The notes beneath the pieces were generated by a model, which had not been told where the DNA came from, made no database searches, and was given only the letters and a program-made list of their open reading frames with translations. Below, in pieces: positions 53,037-63,919 of a DNA stretch of 64,000 nt (position 1 is its first letter; each line of letters starts with the position of its first letter). The stretch comes from Cinnamomum chago (taxonomy: Eukaryota > Streptophyta > Magnoliopsida > Laurales > Lauraceae). The stretch covers positions 38,737,501 through 38,801,500 of the forward strand of contig CP142461.1 in NCBI GenBank assembly GCA_038049695.1. The letters run 5' to 3'. The translations under genes were made by a program, and so were the position numbers.

Positions 53037-54770
53037 TGTTAGGTATTTTGTTTTTGCAATTTGGTGGATGCATTTGCATATTGGCATCATTTGAATTCAC
53101 ACACATGCATTGATTTAAAATATCTTGAAATCTAGCTTTATACATGCATTGGTTTTTAGATTTGGAAAAGTTTGTGTTTTATGCATGGTTTGGTTCTAAA
53201 CTTGGATGCATTGGTTTTAGATCCCAAAACTCTTTTGAAAACCAAATTCCTTGTGCATTAGATTTGGAAAATCTTCTTGTGAATTTAGGTTTGAGCTTTG
53301 CATACATTCAGCACCTTTAGAATCAGTTTTGTATGCAATTTGATTTGAAAAGAGTTTTTACTAATCAAGCTTGCCTTTGGTTTTAAACCTTTGAATCATT
53401 TTAGGCTTTGTGTGTTTCATGTTTTTAAATGTTTTAAAACATGTTTTTAAGCTTGGTTTAGTGACCCACAAAATTCTACAAAGAAAATCTTCAAAATGCA
53501 AAAGTTGGAATTTTTGGGGGTGTCCCGGCAGTGTCGCCGGTCGACCGAGACCTGGGTCTCGGTCGACCGATAACACTGCAGGGCAAATGGACAGTTTTTG
53601 AACTGTTTCAGGCCAACGGTCAGAAATATGACCGTTGTGCTTTCTCGGTCGACCGAGACCTGTGTCTAGGTCGACCGAGAACTAGCCGTTGGCAACTTTT
53701 TGGCTATAAAGTCCATTCATTTCCAACCTTTTTCAAGGCTTGAACTATGAACTTTTGAGACCATTTTGGAGCCAAAGAAAGGGGAAGAAGTTGGAAATGC
53801 TAGAGGGCTATTTGGAAATCAATCTCATGAGTTTTTAAAAGGTACATCTTCTAAGTTATTTTGATTTCCATTCAAATGAAATTCATGCATGTTCAAATCC
53901 TTTGTATTTTCATTTATGCATGATTTCAAGCCCTTAAAGAGTTGTTTTGCAAACTCAATATCTTTCTTGGTAAATTAGATTAGTTTGCACACACTCTTAT
54001 TCTAATCACATATGTTCTTAGACTTTAACTTTCACTCAACTTGTTTATCTTAATTCTTCAAAGTTGTTTGAATCTTTTATGTGATTAGTTTTCTCTTCAA
54101 TCATCATTTTATAAACCTTGATTTTAAAATGCATCATGCATTCATTTAAAAGCTTCATTGTTAAAATTGATTGAAGAAACTCATACATACACTTTGTGCA
54201 CACACTTTAGTTTATTTTAGTGTATGTTTGTAATTGGAATTTCATTTTCCTATTAGCCTATTTAAGAGGCAAATTCCATTGTGCTTAAATTGTAATCTCT
54301 TAGAGTGATCTTTTGTGAAGACACTTTCTTTGAGAAATCTACATTGTGTAAGGTTATTGCTTAGCCTAAGAAAAGCATCTTGTAAGGTTATTGCTTAGCC
54401 TTAGAAAAGCATCTTGTAAGGTTATTGCTTAGCCTTTGAAAAGCATCTTGTAAGGTTATTGCTTAGCCTAGAAAAGCACATTGTAAGGGTTATTGCTTAG
54501 CCTAGTAAAAAGCATACTTAGTGGAATCCGGTGGGGTGTTGGAGACACAAGCCGGTAGTGGATGTAGGCACGTTGGCCGAACCACTATAAACATTGGTGT
54601 TGTGGTGCATGCTTTTGTGGTGATTGTTTATTTGAGCTTCCGCATTTTTTCTTATAATCACCACTTGTGACTAGTTTAGTTTAAGAAATTAAAATTGGTC
54701 ATAATTAGTCATTAGTTGTAGCTCACCCTATTCACCCCCCCTCTAGGGTTAGGATCCTCGTGGACTTTCA
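53037..54770 (+). repeat. 3' LTR of A4
   Basis: 1734 bp, one visible difference from the 5' LTR. Followed by the TSD ACAGC and the rest of the G2 3' region. Confidence 0.96.
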
Positions 54771-55017
54771 ACAGCCTGTTAGGACTCAAGGTCAAAACAA
54801 AAATCCAAATCCGCATCCCCGATGTCATCTTCAAAACTTTGCCTCAAGATGGTACATGATTCCTATCATTACCATAAAATCCCCTGGAAGCTCAAAAGGC
54901 TACCCAAAAAAAAAATGCTCAAAGACTTTTGGTCAAGTCAGAAGCTCTTCTTCAAGATTCTCTTCGAGGCACATCGACTGCAAAAGCTATATCGTCGCTG
55001 TACCTCGAGGGGGCATT
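54771..55017 (+). other. G2 3' end with polypurine tract
   Basis: The resumed 65-bp repeat (CTGTTAGGACTCAAGGTC), then unique sequence, then the polypurine tract CCTCGAGGGGGCATT (55003-55017) directly before the 3' LTR. It primes plus-strand DNA synthesis. Confidence 0.88.
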
Positions 55018-57359
55018 TGTTGACACCAAAAATGTCACTTTGCCTCTTCACACCAAAAGCTACATGGAGCCACATCCTACCAAAAATAGGCAGGCGCCAC
55101 TTCAAGCATCAGATCTTGTCAGAATCAAACAAAAACTGCAAGGTCATTCAAAACAACCAAAAGAGAGGTACACATGAAGTTTCAGGCCATTCCGACATTA
55201 TTTGGCCTAGCTTCACTTCTCCAACAGCTAAGCAGCAGCTCCCGGCAGCTGAGTACCCCGGGACCATAACACCCAATTCGGGGCTTGTGGATCATCTCAA
55301 AATAACTCCAATTGGCTCCCCATCAAATTTCAGGTCAATCGGACATCGTTTGACCGAAAGTCAAAGCTCGGCATTTCCCTCACGGTGAAATAAAGGTCAA
55401 TCGGACATCGTTTGACCAAAAGTCAAAGCTCGGCATTTCCCTCGCGGTGAAATCAAGTCAAGCATTTGCGGGCCCCCAAACGGCTTCAAAACCTGAGCAA
55501 AAGCCTATGGTTGGTCTCGTCTACTGCTCAAGAAGCTACACGTCGAATTTCAGGTCATTCCGACATCGTTTGACCTAGTTTCGACGCTTGACAAAAATCG
55601 GCGGTTCTCCACAACAAAGTCTTCGGCTTTTCAGAAAATGGGAAACTTTGCGATCAAATTTGCACGGCTTCTCGTCAGGCTTTCTTGAGGGAAATCCAGC
55701 CAATAAATGAGAGGAAATTCCAAGAAAAATACAGGAGAAAACAGAAGCAAAAACGGACGAAAAACGGCGAAGAAAAAGCGACCGAAAGGCGGCCAAAAAA
55801 TGGGCCAAGGCCCATGGTCGCCGGCGACCATGGAGGACCGGGCCGCCGGACCTCGCCCAAAAACCCCGTTTTTCGGGTATTTTTCGCGTGTCGAGTTGAT
55901 TGGCCCCTGTGATTTTTCCAAAATCTGATTTTTTGTGCATGATATCCGTCGATCTTCATCAACATCACGGATCCATCACTGGAATCATTAGATCATCATC
56001 GGACGCCTCAAGATCGTCAAACGGCTAACCAAGGAAACACACTTTCTGCCCGCCCGATCGCGAAATCGACTGGACAGATGTTGCCGGCCCGCTGACATCA
56101 ACCAATGTCTGAAATTGGATCACCATCCGACAGCAAATGGTATGTGGGTCCATTGGTGATCATCGCAAGAAGAATCCCAAAGGATGCGGCACGGCCCGCG
56201 ACTCTTCAAGCGCCCAGGCAATCAATTAATGAAGTTAAATGACCCGTTTATGACAAGTTAATGCGGTCATTAACTCATTATCATGAACGGCCCAATCAGA
56301 AGCCTTCGTTCAGGAGTTACAAGTCCAAGCAATCATGGCATTCAAGCCATGAAACTCCTAACATAATGGAGATTAAAGGCGATTAAATGCCCATGACTCT
56401 CCTCCGGCCAATGAAATCCAAGGGTCAGGAGTTACAAAACAAAAAGCAATTAAACTTGTAACTCCTCCCTTAATGAGCTTTATTACCATAAAGGCTCATA
56501 AATCACTCCTAAAGGCTACCAAAAGGCTTATAAATAGGAGTCCTCTCCAAGCATTTCAAAAAGGAGAAACACACACAGAAGGATCCGGAAAAATCGCCAG
56601 AAAATCATTCAAAAATCCTTGGAGAAATCTCTACAACCCTGCTCCTTCAAGAAAACTCTGCTGCAACAAGTTCAACAAGGTGATTGAAGCCCCTTGGGGG
56701 GCCACCCCCCCAAAGACCACCTCTCCTTCTATCCAACATGGCTAGATGCGGCTTTTCAGCCCGTCTACTCAGTTTTTTACCGGATATAGGACCTTATCTT
56801 GGTCCTTATCCTCTAAAAATCTGAGGTTGGAGCCAAGCCAAGAAATCAAGCACTATGTTCTCATCTGAAGGACGATGGCGGAGCCCATACATGACTCGCG
56901 ACCATCGATCTGAACGAGCCCTCCCACAATCGCATGAGAAGTTAGATTCCTTTTTCTTACTTTTCTGTTGTAAATTGTATTTTTTCTAAAGAGACAAAAA
57001 AAATCACATCTCTTGTCTTTCATTATTGATAAGATTTGTAAATCGCCTTTCATGGCAAAATCGCCTCCAACGGCACCAAACCGCCTTCTACGGCACAAAA
57101 ACGCCTTTCACGGCATTCAAACAAAACTGTCTCTTTTATTAAAATATGTATGCAATGGAAAACTAGAAAAAAGTTTCATTTCCCTTTTTACTTGTGAAGG
57201 TGGATCTACGGATCACCATTTCTAAATTCCAAGTATTAAAGAGAAATTGGCATACCCGTACAAAAAAACTGATGCCCGCTTTTCCTTTTTCCCTCCACCA
57301 TACCCCGTCAGCCCCGGGGCGGAGGCAGCTTTGGAAAAAGACAAAAGCCGGGTCCATCA
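55018..57359 (+). repeat. 3' LTR of G2
   Basis: 2342 bp, the same length as the 5' LTR. The eleven differences seen include two near the palindrome (GGACCGGGCCG for GGTCCGGGCCC) and one before the TATA box. An open frame at 54822-55388 runs across the tract into the LTR and is not a gene. Confidence 0.95.
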
Positions 57360-57784
57360 CAATGATTCAACCAAGTAAATGGATCATGTTACATATGATT
57401 TACCAAAGTTCTTTCATTAACATGATCTACTTAGATTTACCAAAGTTAAGTACTACTTGGATTTGAATCATATGATGTTGTATCCAAAACAATAAATCAA
57501 CTCAAAACATAAAACATGTTAAGGACACAACACAAACATAGTTTAACATGCTAGAAATGATTTACCAAAAATAAAACAAAGCATGAAAACATATGATTAA
57601 GAAAGGAAGAGCCTACTTGGTGGTTTAACTTCATTAATCCAAGCTTTAGCTTTCCTAATCTTCCCCTTTATCCCTTGGTTCTTTTCCCTTTTGATATGCC
57701 TCAATACCTCTCAAGGAGGGGCTTAAAAATCCCAACTATTGGAAAGGGAAAGAACTCATTTTTATAGCCAAAAGAGTCCAACGG

Positions 57785-57950
57785 CTAGTTTACCCGGTTG
57801 ACCGGCCATGACAGGCCGGTTGACCGGCCAAGCACAACGGTCATAAAAAGAGCCGTTGTGCCAGCCCGGTTGACCTGCCCTGTGTGGCCGGTTAACCGGG
57901 CCTCTTGGCCGGTTGACCGGCCACACATGGCCGGTTGACCGGGCCTGCCC
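57785..57950. repeat. GGTTGACC repeat cluster in A5 (variant of the A palindrome)
   Basis: Six units, nearly all CCGGTTGACCGG (one GGTTAACC), where other A LTRs have GGTCGACC. The outer arms CCGG...CCGG stay symmetric. The reversed TATA box (TTTTTATAG) lies just left, at 57760-57768. Confidence 0.85.
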
Positions 57951-58320
57951 AGAATTTCCCATTTTTTGGGTTTCTTGAAGATTTTCTTTGGGGATCTTTT
58001 GGGCCATTAAAATCAAGCATTTTCACATGTTTTAAATCATTCTAAGATGTATAAAAACATGAAACAAAAAGCCTAAAAGGATTCAAAGACTTTTAAAACA
58101 AAGGCTTGCTTGATTTCTTGAAAACTCTTTCTTAAAACAAATGCATCCAAGATTAAAACAAAACATGCATAAAACAAAACTTTTACTACTCTTTAAAAAC
58201 AATGCATGTATACAATAAGATTTCAAGTTTATTTAAAACCAATGCAAGTGTGTAAATCAAATGATGCTAGAATGATTATGCATCCATCAAATTGCAATCT
58301 ACAAAAATCCTAACAGTTAT

Positions 58321-60253
58321 TTGTCCCGAAGCGCATTGCACCACATGATATGTCAGTGTGCCCTTGAGCACCCCCTCCTTGCCCGCTTGATTATGTATTT
58401 GTACTTGATTTACTTGCATTGTCTCGATTGTATTTGACCTATGAGTCGGCACCACTAAGCTTGGATAACCCTGTTGGTCTGATCCACCGACTTGGAGATC
58501 CCCCTCTTATCTCGCCAGCTGCAGTTTGGATCCCGCTACCCGGTTATTACCGTGGTCTTGTCCCGATACCGCAGATTGCTATGTGGTCCCCGATGCCCGG
58601 CTCGCTACCGTGGTCATGTATAGTATATGTATATGCATTCATGAGATCCACTGTTTCTCCTCACCTCGAGTGACTGAGATCAGTGCCTAGTATATGTATA
58701 TGTATTTATGAGATCCCCTGTTTCTCCTCACCTCGAGTGACTGAGATCAGGGCCTAGTTATTGCTCTATCGCTTTAGTGATAGAGGACTTAGCTTCGTGT
58801 GGTTGCCATCTTGCTAGTCCCCGACTTCCTTGGATACCCGACATGTTTTATATTGCTTATATGTTTTCCAATAAATGATTCATTTCCTTCATGAAAGTTG
58901 TTATTTAAACAAGTGTTCATATTCTCCAATGTAAATTCAGTTATTATTATATTGTTTTATGTTCCTTGCACACGCACATGTTTTAAATGAATGTCGGTTG
59001 GGTGAATACCCATGCTTTTATATATGTTTCAAACGATCAATGATTTTGCTAGATTTATAGGATCACACATGTTTTAAAGGAATACCCGAATTGTTAAATA
59101 TCCGTGCTTTGTTGTAAATGACATTTGGTTTGTCAGATATCTATGGTTATACCTGTTTTTAAATGAATACCTGAATTGTTAAATACCCATGCTTTGAAAT
59201 ATGTTCCAAATGACACTTGTTTTGCCAGATCACTATGTTTATACCGGTTTCAAATGAATATCCGATTTGTGAAATATCCATGCTTTGAAATATGTTTCAA
59301 ATGACACGTGTTCTGTCAGATTCCTATGTTTACACTTGTTTTAAACGAACACCCGGTTTGTTAAATATCCGTATTTTCACATATGTTTCAAATGGACATT
59401 GGTTTTGCCAGACTGCTATGAATACCTGATTTGTTGTATACTTACGTTTTTACCTAAGTCTCAAATGAACGTTTGTTTTGTCAAACCGCTATATTTATAC
59501 ATGTTTTAGACGAATACCCGATTGTCAAATATCTATGATTATAGATGATGTAAATGAACACATGTTTTATTAGATCTTCATGTTTTACCCATGCTTGAAA
59601 CGAATACATGTTTTGCCCGAGATCCACGATTTTTCACTCGTTTAATTATATACAGCATTTGATCGAATAGCATGATTTATCATATGTTTTATTCTTCAGT
59701 ATATTGGTTATCTTTTCATCCACCTGCCAGACCGTCGTGTCTGACCCACTACTTTTGGTACTCAGGTTCAGATTTCTTCGTCCCGAGATGAGTGCTTTTG
59801 TTGGCTTTGGAGCCATGCGTTTTACAGGTTGTTTTGTCGGCTATGTCATGTAGACATTGGGCCTGACATCGGAGCTACGTCATATTTGGGGTGGTGATTA
59901 TAGCTTATTGTTGTATGACTTTTATTAGCCTTCTCTTGGGATTCTTAATTAATGTACATTGATAATTGTAACTGGAACATATTTGGGAATGTAATATCCT
60001 GTTACTGTCAGCTCTGTAATATATTGTGATGGTTTACTCCAGTCTGATATGATTCTTGATATAATAGCTATACGCTAAAGGTTGAGTGCGATGCGGAATC
60101 CGATGGCCACGGACTCCGGGTTGCAATGCCACGAAAGCTTCCGCAAAATATTCAGAATGTGTTGTCTTCACACACGCGGATCTTGGGAGAAAAATATAAT
60201 AATTTATGTTAATCCCATTCCCGCCCCCGAGGTTTCGATTCGGGGGCGTGACA
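58321..60253 (+). mobile_element. B4, right-hand part with two repeat blocks
   Basis: Continuation of the B4 LTR after A5. It has a 66-bp tandem pair (58620-58755; CTGTTTCTCCTCACCTCGAG in each) and, at 58970-59640, six or seven diverged units of about 105 bp with the words TTTTAAATGAATACC, GTTAAATATCC and TTTGCCAGA. The end, from 59720, matches B3 (15390-15930 reversed). No coding sequence is seen. Confidence 0.85.
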
Positions 60254-60258
60254 AAAAT

Positions 60259-62799
60259 GCCGTGAGAGGCGATTTTTTTTGTTTGCTGTAAAAGGCGATT
60301 TTTGTTTGCCGTGAAAGGCGGTTTTATGTTGTGAAAGACGGTTTTGTGCCGTGAAAGGCGATTTTTTATGCCGTGAAAAGCGGTTTTGCCATAGAAGGTG
60401 ATTTACAAATCTCATCAATAAAGAAAGACAAGAAATGTGATTTTTTTTTCTTTTACAAAGAATACAATTTACAGTAGAAAAGTGAGAAAAGGAATCTGAC
60501 TTCTCAGGAGATTGCGGGGACTCGTTCAGATCGACGGTCATAAGTCAGGTATGGGGACTTCGTCATTGTCCTTTAGATGAGAACACATGATGCTTTGGTT
60601 CTTTGGCTTGGCTCGGACCTCAGTTTTTAGAGGATAAAGACCAAGGGAAAGTCCTATATCCAGTAAAAAACCAAGTAAACGGGCTGAAGAGCCACGTTTA
60701 GGCCATGTTGGATAGAAGGAGAGAGGACCTTGGGGGGGTGGCCCCCCAAGGGACTTCGATACCTTGTGGTGTTTCTTGCAGCAGAGTTCCTTCGAAGAAG
60801 GAGAGCTTGTTTGTGCAGAGATTTCTTCGAGAATTCTTCAATATTTTTCTTGGATTTTTTTTTGACCCATTCTTCTTGGAATGATCCCCCTTTTATAGGC
60901 TTTTGGTGGCCATAAGGTGGGTTTATGAGCATTGATGGCACCGATGCTCCATGATGAGAGGAGTTACAATTTTTAATTCTTTGATTTTGTAACTCCTTTT
61001 TCCCTGAATATGATTGGCCGATGGAGAATGATGGGCATTGAATCGCCCTTAATCTCCATGATGAGGGGAGTTTCACGGTTTTAATACCTTGATTGTTTGG
61101 ATCTGTAACTCCCATTTGCTTGATTTTAATTGGGCCATCCAAAATAATGGGTTAATGACCACATTAAGTTGCCATCAAATGGGTCAATTAATTGCATTAA
61201 GTGGTCACCAGGGCATTTGAAGAGTCGCGGGCCGTGCCGCGTCTTTTGGAATTCTTCTTGTGATGATCACCAATGGATCCACATGTTGTTTGATGTCGGA
61301 TGGCGATGCAACTCCAGACATTGATTGGTGCCAGTAGGCCGGTGACATCTATCTTGTTGATTTCTCGATCGGTCGGACAGAAAGTGTACTTTTTTTATCA
61401 GTCGGTTGGCAATTTTGGAGCAATCAATGATGATTTCATGCTCTTAACGGCGAGTCCGAAATGTTGATGAAGATCAGTCGATTTCAAGCATCAAGAATTA
61501 GATTTTAGGAAAACCACAGAGGTTGAAATTCCCAAAACGTGAAAAGGGTCGGAAAACGGGCCATCCAGTGGAAAATCCGGCGACCCAAACTTCCAAGGTC
61601 GCCGGTGACCATGCACCCATGGTCGCCGATGACAATGGGTTGGGGTTTTTTCCCCTTCCGGTCGCCGTTTCTCAGCCGTTTTTTTATCTTTTTTATTCTT
61701 TCTTTCTCATGTATTTTTCTTGACATTTCTCTTCATTTATTGGCTTGATTCTCCTGAAGAAAACCTGATGAGAAGCCGTTCAAATCGAAGCACAAAGTTT
61801 TCTATCTTCTGGAAAGGCCGAAGACTTTGTAGCCGATTTTCCGCCAACAGTCAAAACTAGGTCAAACGATATCGGAATGACCCAAAATTTGAGGTGAAGC
61901 CTCCTGAGCAGAGGATAGGACCAACCATAGGCTTTTATCTAAGTTTTGAAGCCGTGTGGGGTCCCGTCACCAGTAGACTTGATTTTGCCGCGGGAAAGAT
62001 GCCGCACTTTGATGTACGATCAGTCGATGTCCGATCGACTTGCATTTTGATAGGGAGCCTACTGGAGTCATTTTGAGACAATCCATTAGCTCCAATTTGG
62101 ATGTCATGGTCCCGAGGTGCCCCGCTGCCGGTAGCCTTGATTTTGTTTTGGAGCGTCAAAGTCGGGTCAAACGTTGTCGGAATGACCTGAAATTTGACGT
62201 GCAGCCCTTTAGAAGCATGTTGAAGCCACCTACGTGCTTTGTTTGATGGGTGATGGCCTAAATAGTTCTCACCGCTGAAGCGCTTGATTTTACTACTTGA
62301 GGGTTGATGGAGGGTCAAACGTTGTCAGTTTGACTTAAAATTTGACACGGAGCCTTTTGGAGGTATTTTGAGACCATCCGTGGGCTCTGATCGAATTTTT
62401 GATGTCTTCGACGCCATCGCCGCCGAGAGCGCTTGTTCAGCTGTCGGAGGAGTGAAGTTAGGCCAAATGATGTCGGAATGGCTTGAAACTTGATGTAGAG
62501 CCTCCTAGTGACATCTTGGGGCCAGCCGTGTACTCTATTTTATGTGTTAGGGTCTCTGACTTCACCGCCGCCGGGAGCGTCTGCTCAACTGTTGGAGGAG
62601 TGAAGTTAGGCCAAATGATGTGAAAATGGCCCGAAGCTTCATGTGCACCTCTTTTTTGGCTGTCTTGAAGAATCTCGCAGTTTTTGTTTGATTCTGACAA
62701 GATTTGATGCTTGAAGTGGCATTGCCCATTTGTGGTAAGATGCGGCTTCATGTGGCTTCTTAATGTTGAGGAGGCAAGGTGACTTTTTTGGTGTCAACA
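60259..62799 (-). repeat. Gx: gypsy 3' LTR, minus strand, second part
   Basis: Resumes after the B4 TSD with seven GCCGTGAAAGGC units and continues, reversed, to the LTR start (GGTGTCAACA, ending 62799). With 26690-26922 the LTR is about 2.77 kb, longer than G2 because of extra U3 modules. Five copies of the GGTCA/GGCCA dyad occur (61859, 62165, 62313, 62461, 62609). The reversed TATA box is near 60890. It is clearly diverged from G2. Confidence 0.9.
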
Positions 62800-63268
62800 A
62801 TTGCCCCCTCGAGGTACAGCGACGAGTAGCTTTTGGAGTCGATGTGCTTCGAAAAGAAACTTGAAGGAGAGCTTCTGATTTGACCAAGAGTCTTTGAGTG
62901 TTTTTTTTTTTTTTTTTTTTTTTGCCTTTTGAGTTCCGAAGGGGATTTTATGGTAGTGAGATGGATCACATACTGTCTCAAGGCAAACTGTTGAAAATGA
63001 CATGGGGGTTTTGGATTTTGGGTTTTCCTTTTGACCTTGTGAACCGAAGGGCTTTATGTGGCACATTAGGCGGTCAAAAGAGGATTTTTTTGGTTTTTTG
63101 TTTTTGACCTTGTGACCTAACAAGCTGTATGTGGCAGTTAATGGGGTCGAGGTTTCATTTTTTATTTTGACCTTGTGACCCAACAAGCTGTATGTGGAAA
63201 ATTGGGGGGGTCAGATTTGGTTTTGACCTTGTGACCTAACAAGCTGTATGTAGCGAGCTAGGGGGTCA
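62800..63268 (-). mobile_element. Gx interior: polypurine tract and 3' repeats
   Basis: Right after the LTR comes the reversed polypurine tract ATTGCCCCCTCGAGG, which identifies the LTR to its left as the 3' LTR. Further right are a T run and three to four units of the 65-bp repeat (TTTTGACCTTGTGACCTAAC...AAGCTGTATGTGG) seen in G2. No coding sequence. The rest of Gx is right of the window. Confidence 0.88.
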
Positions 63269-63919
63269 TGAAAGTCCTGGGATCCTAACCCTAGAGGGGG
63301 GGTGAATAGGGTGAGCTACAATATGTGACCAATTTAGAAAAATTTTAATTTCTTTAAAATAAACTAGTCACAAGTGATGATTAACAAACAAAATGGGGAA
63401 GCTAAAAAGAATCACCACAACGCATTCACCACCACACAATGATTTATAGTGGTTCGGCCTCAATGCCTACATCCACTACCGGCTTGTGATCCAATCACCC
63501 CACCGGATTTCCAATATCTATGCTTTTCAATAGGCTAAGCAATAACCTTTACAATGTTGTTTTTCTAGGTTAGACAACAACCTTTCGATGTGCTTTTCTA
63601 GGCTAAGCAATAACCTTTACAAGGTGCTTTTCTAGGCTAAGCAATAACCTTTACACAATGCTTTTCTTAGGCTAAGCAATAACCTTTACAAATGAGAGAT
63701 TTCTCAAAGAAGGTGTCTATGCAAGAACACTCTATGAGATACAATTAAAGCTCAATATAATGCCTCTTAATTAGGCGGATAAGAAAGTGAAAAACCAACT
63801 CACACAAACACTAAATCAATGCAAAGATGTATACTCAAGATGTGTGTGTGATAACTTCAACCAAGTTTAAAAAGAAGGCTCAATCAATATATGCTCAAAG
63901 CATTTAAAAGTTTAAGGCA
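63269..63919 (-). mobile_element. A6: A-family LTR, minus strand, split by G3
   Basis: TGAAAGTCCTGGGATCC... with the reversed R-U5 landmarks (TAGTGGTTCGGCC, AGGCTAAGCAATAACC repeats 63533-63680). It is cut at 63919 by a gypsy, and the rest lies beyond the window, so solo or complete cannot be decided. It is inserted in the 3' repeats of Gx, the same kind of place where A4 entered G2. Confidence 0.88.

Larger units (their letters stand above)
47209..54770 (+). mobile_element. A4: complete gag-only LTR retrotransposon, plus strand
   Basis: LTRs lie at 47209-48942 and 53037-54770, each 1734 bp; I found one difference (AGAACCC versus AGATCCC). The TSD is ACAGC (47204-47208 and 54771-54775). Primer site TGGTATCAGAGCC is at 48945; polypurine tract at 53022-53036. 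The only gene is gag, 49058-50620; 2.4 kb of conserved non-coding sequence follows. It is the youngest insertion in the nest and sits inside the 3' repeats of G2. Confidence 0.97.
30385..57359 (+). mobile_element. G2: complete Tat-lineage Ty3/gypsy retrotransposon, plus strand, containing A4
   Basis: LTRs lie at 30385-32726 and 55018-57359, each 2342 bp, with eleven differences found by eye. The TSD is CAATG (30380-30384 and 57360-57364). The primer site is at 32730, the polypurine tract at 55003-55017, and polyprotein reading frames run 34523-43418. Without the nested A4 (7562 bp plus its TSD) the element is about 19.4 kb, long for the group because of repeats before gag and after pol. The extra archaeal-type RNase H and the G-patch place it in the Tat lineage. 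Coding is broken in gag-protease, so it is probably not autonomous. Confidence 0.96.
29120..58315 (-). mobile_element. A5: solo A-family LTR, minus strand, split by G2
   Basis: The left part, 29120-30384 (TGAAACTCCATGGGG...), and right part, 57365-58315 (...ATCCTAACA), make one LTR. The TSD is GTTAT (29115-29119 and 58316-58320). Joined length is about 2.2 kb, longer than other A LTRs because a segment of some 290 bp is doubled (30012 on and 30301 on). The gypsy G2 sits in the second copy. No interior is present, so this is a solo LTR. Confidence 0.93.
26923..60253 (+). mobile_element. B4: solo B-family LTR, plus strand, split by A5
   Basis: The start TGTGAGAACCCGACCCC and end CGGGGGCGTGACA are flanked by the TSD AAAAT (26918-26922 and 60254-60258). 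It is in two pieces, 26923-29119 and 58321-60253, interrupted by A5 with its own TSD. No interior is present, so it is a solo LTR. Joined length is about 4.1 kb, far longer than B3 (2.5 kb), mainly because of repeats in the right half. It is inserted in the LTR of Gx. Confidence 0.92.

Noticed and set aside
26690..62799. Tandem gypsy array produced by unequal recombination through a shared LTR
   Set aside because: Considered because an LTR has pol on one side and a polypurine tract on the other. Simple insertion of Gx into G1 explains it with the exact LTR end and needs no extra event.
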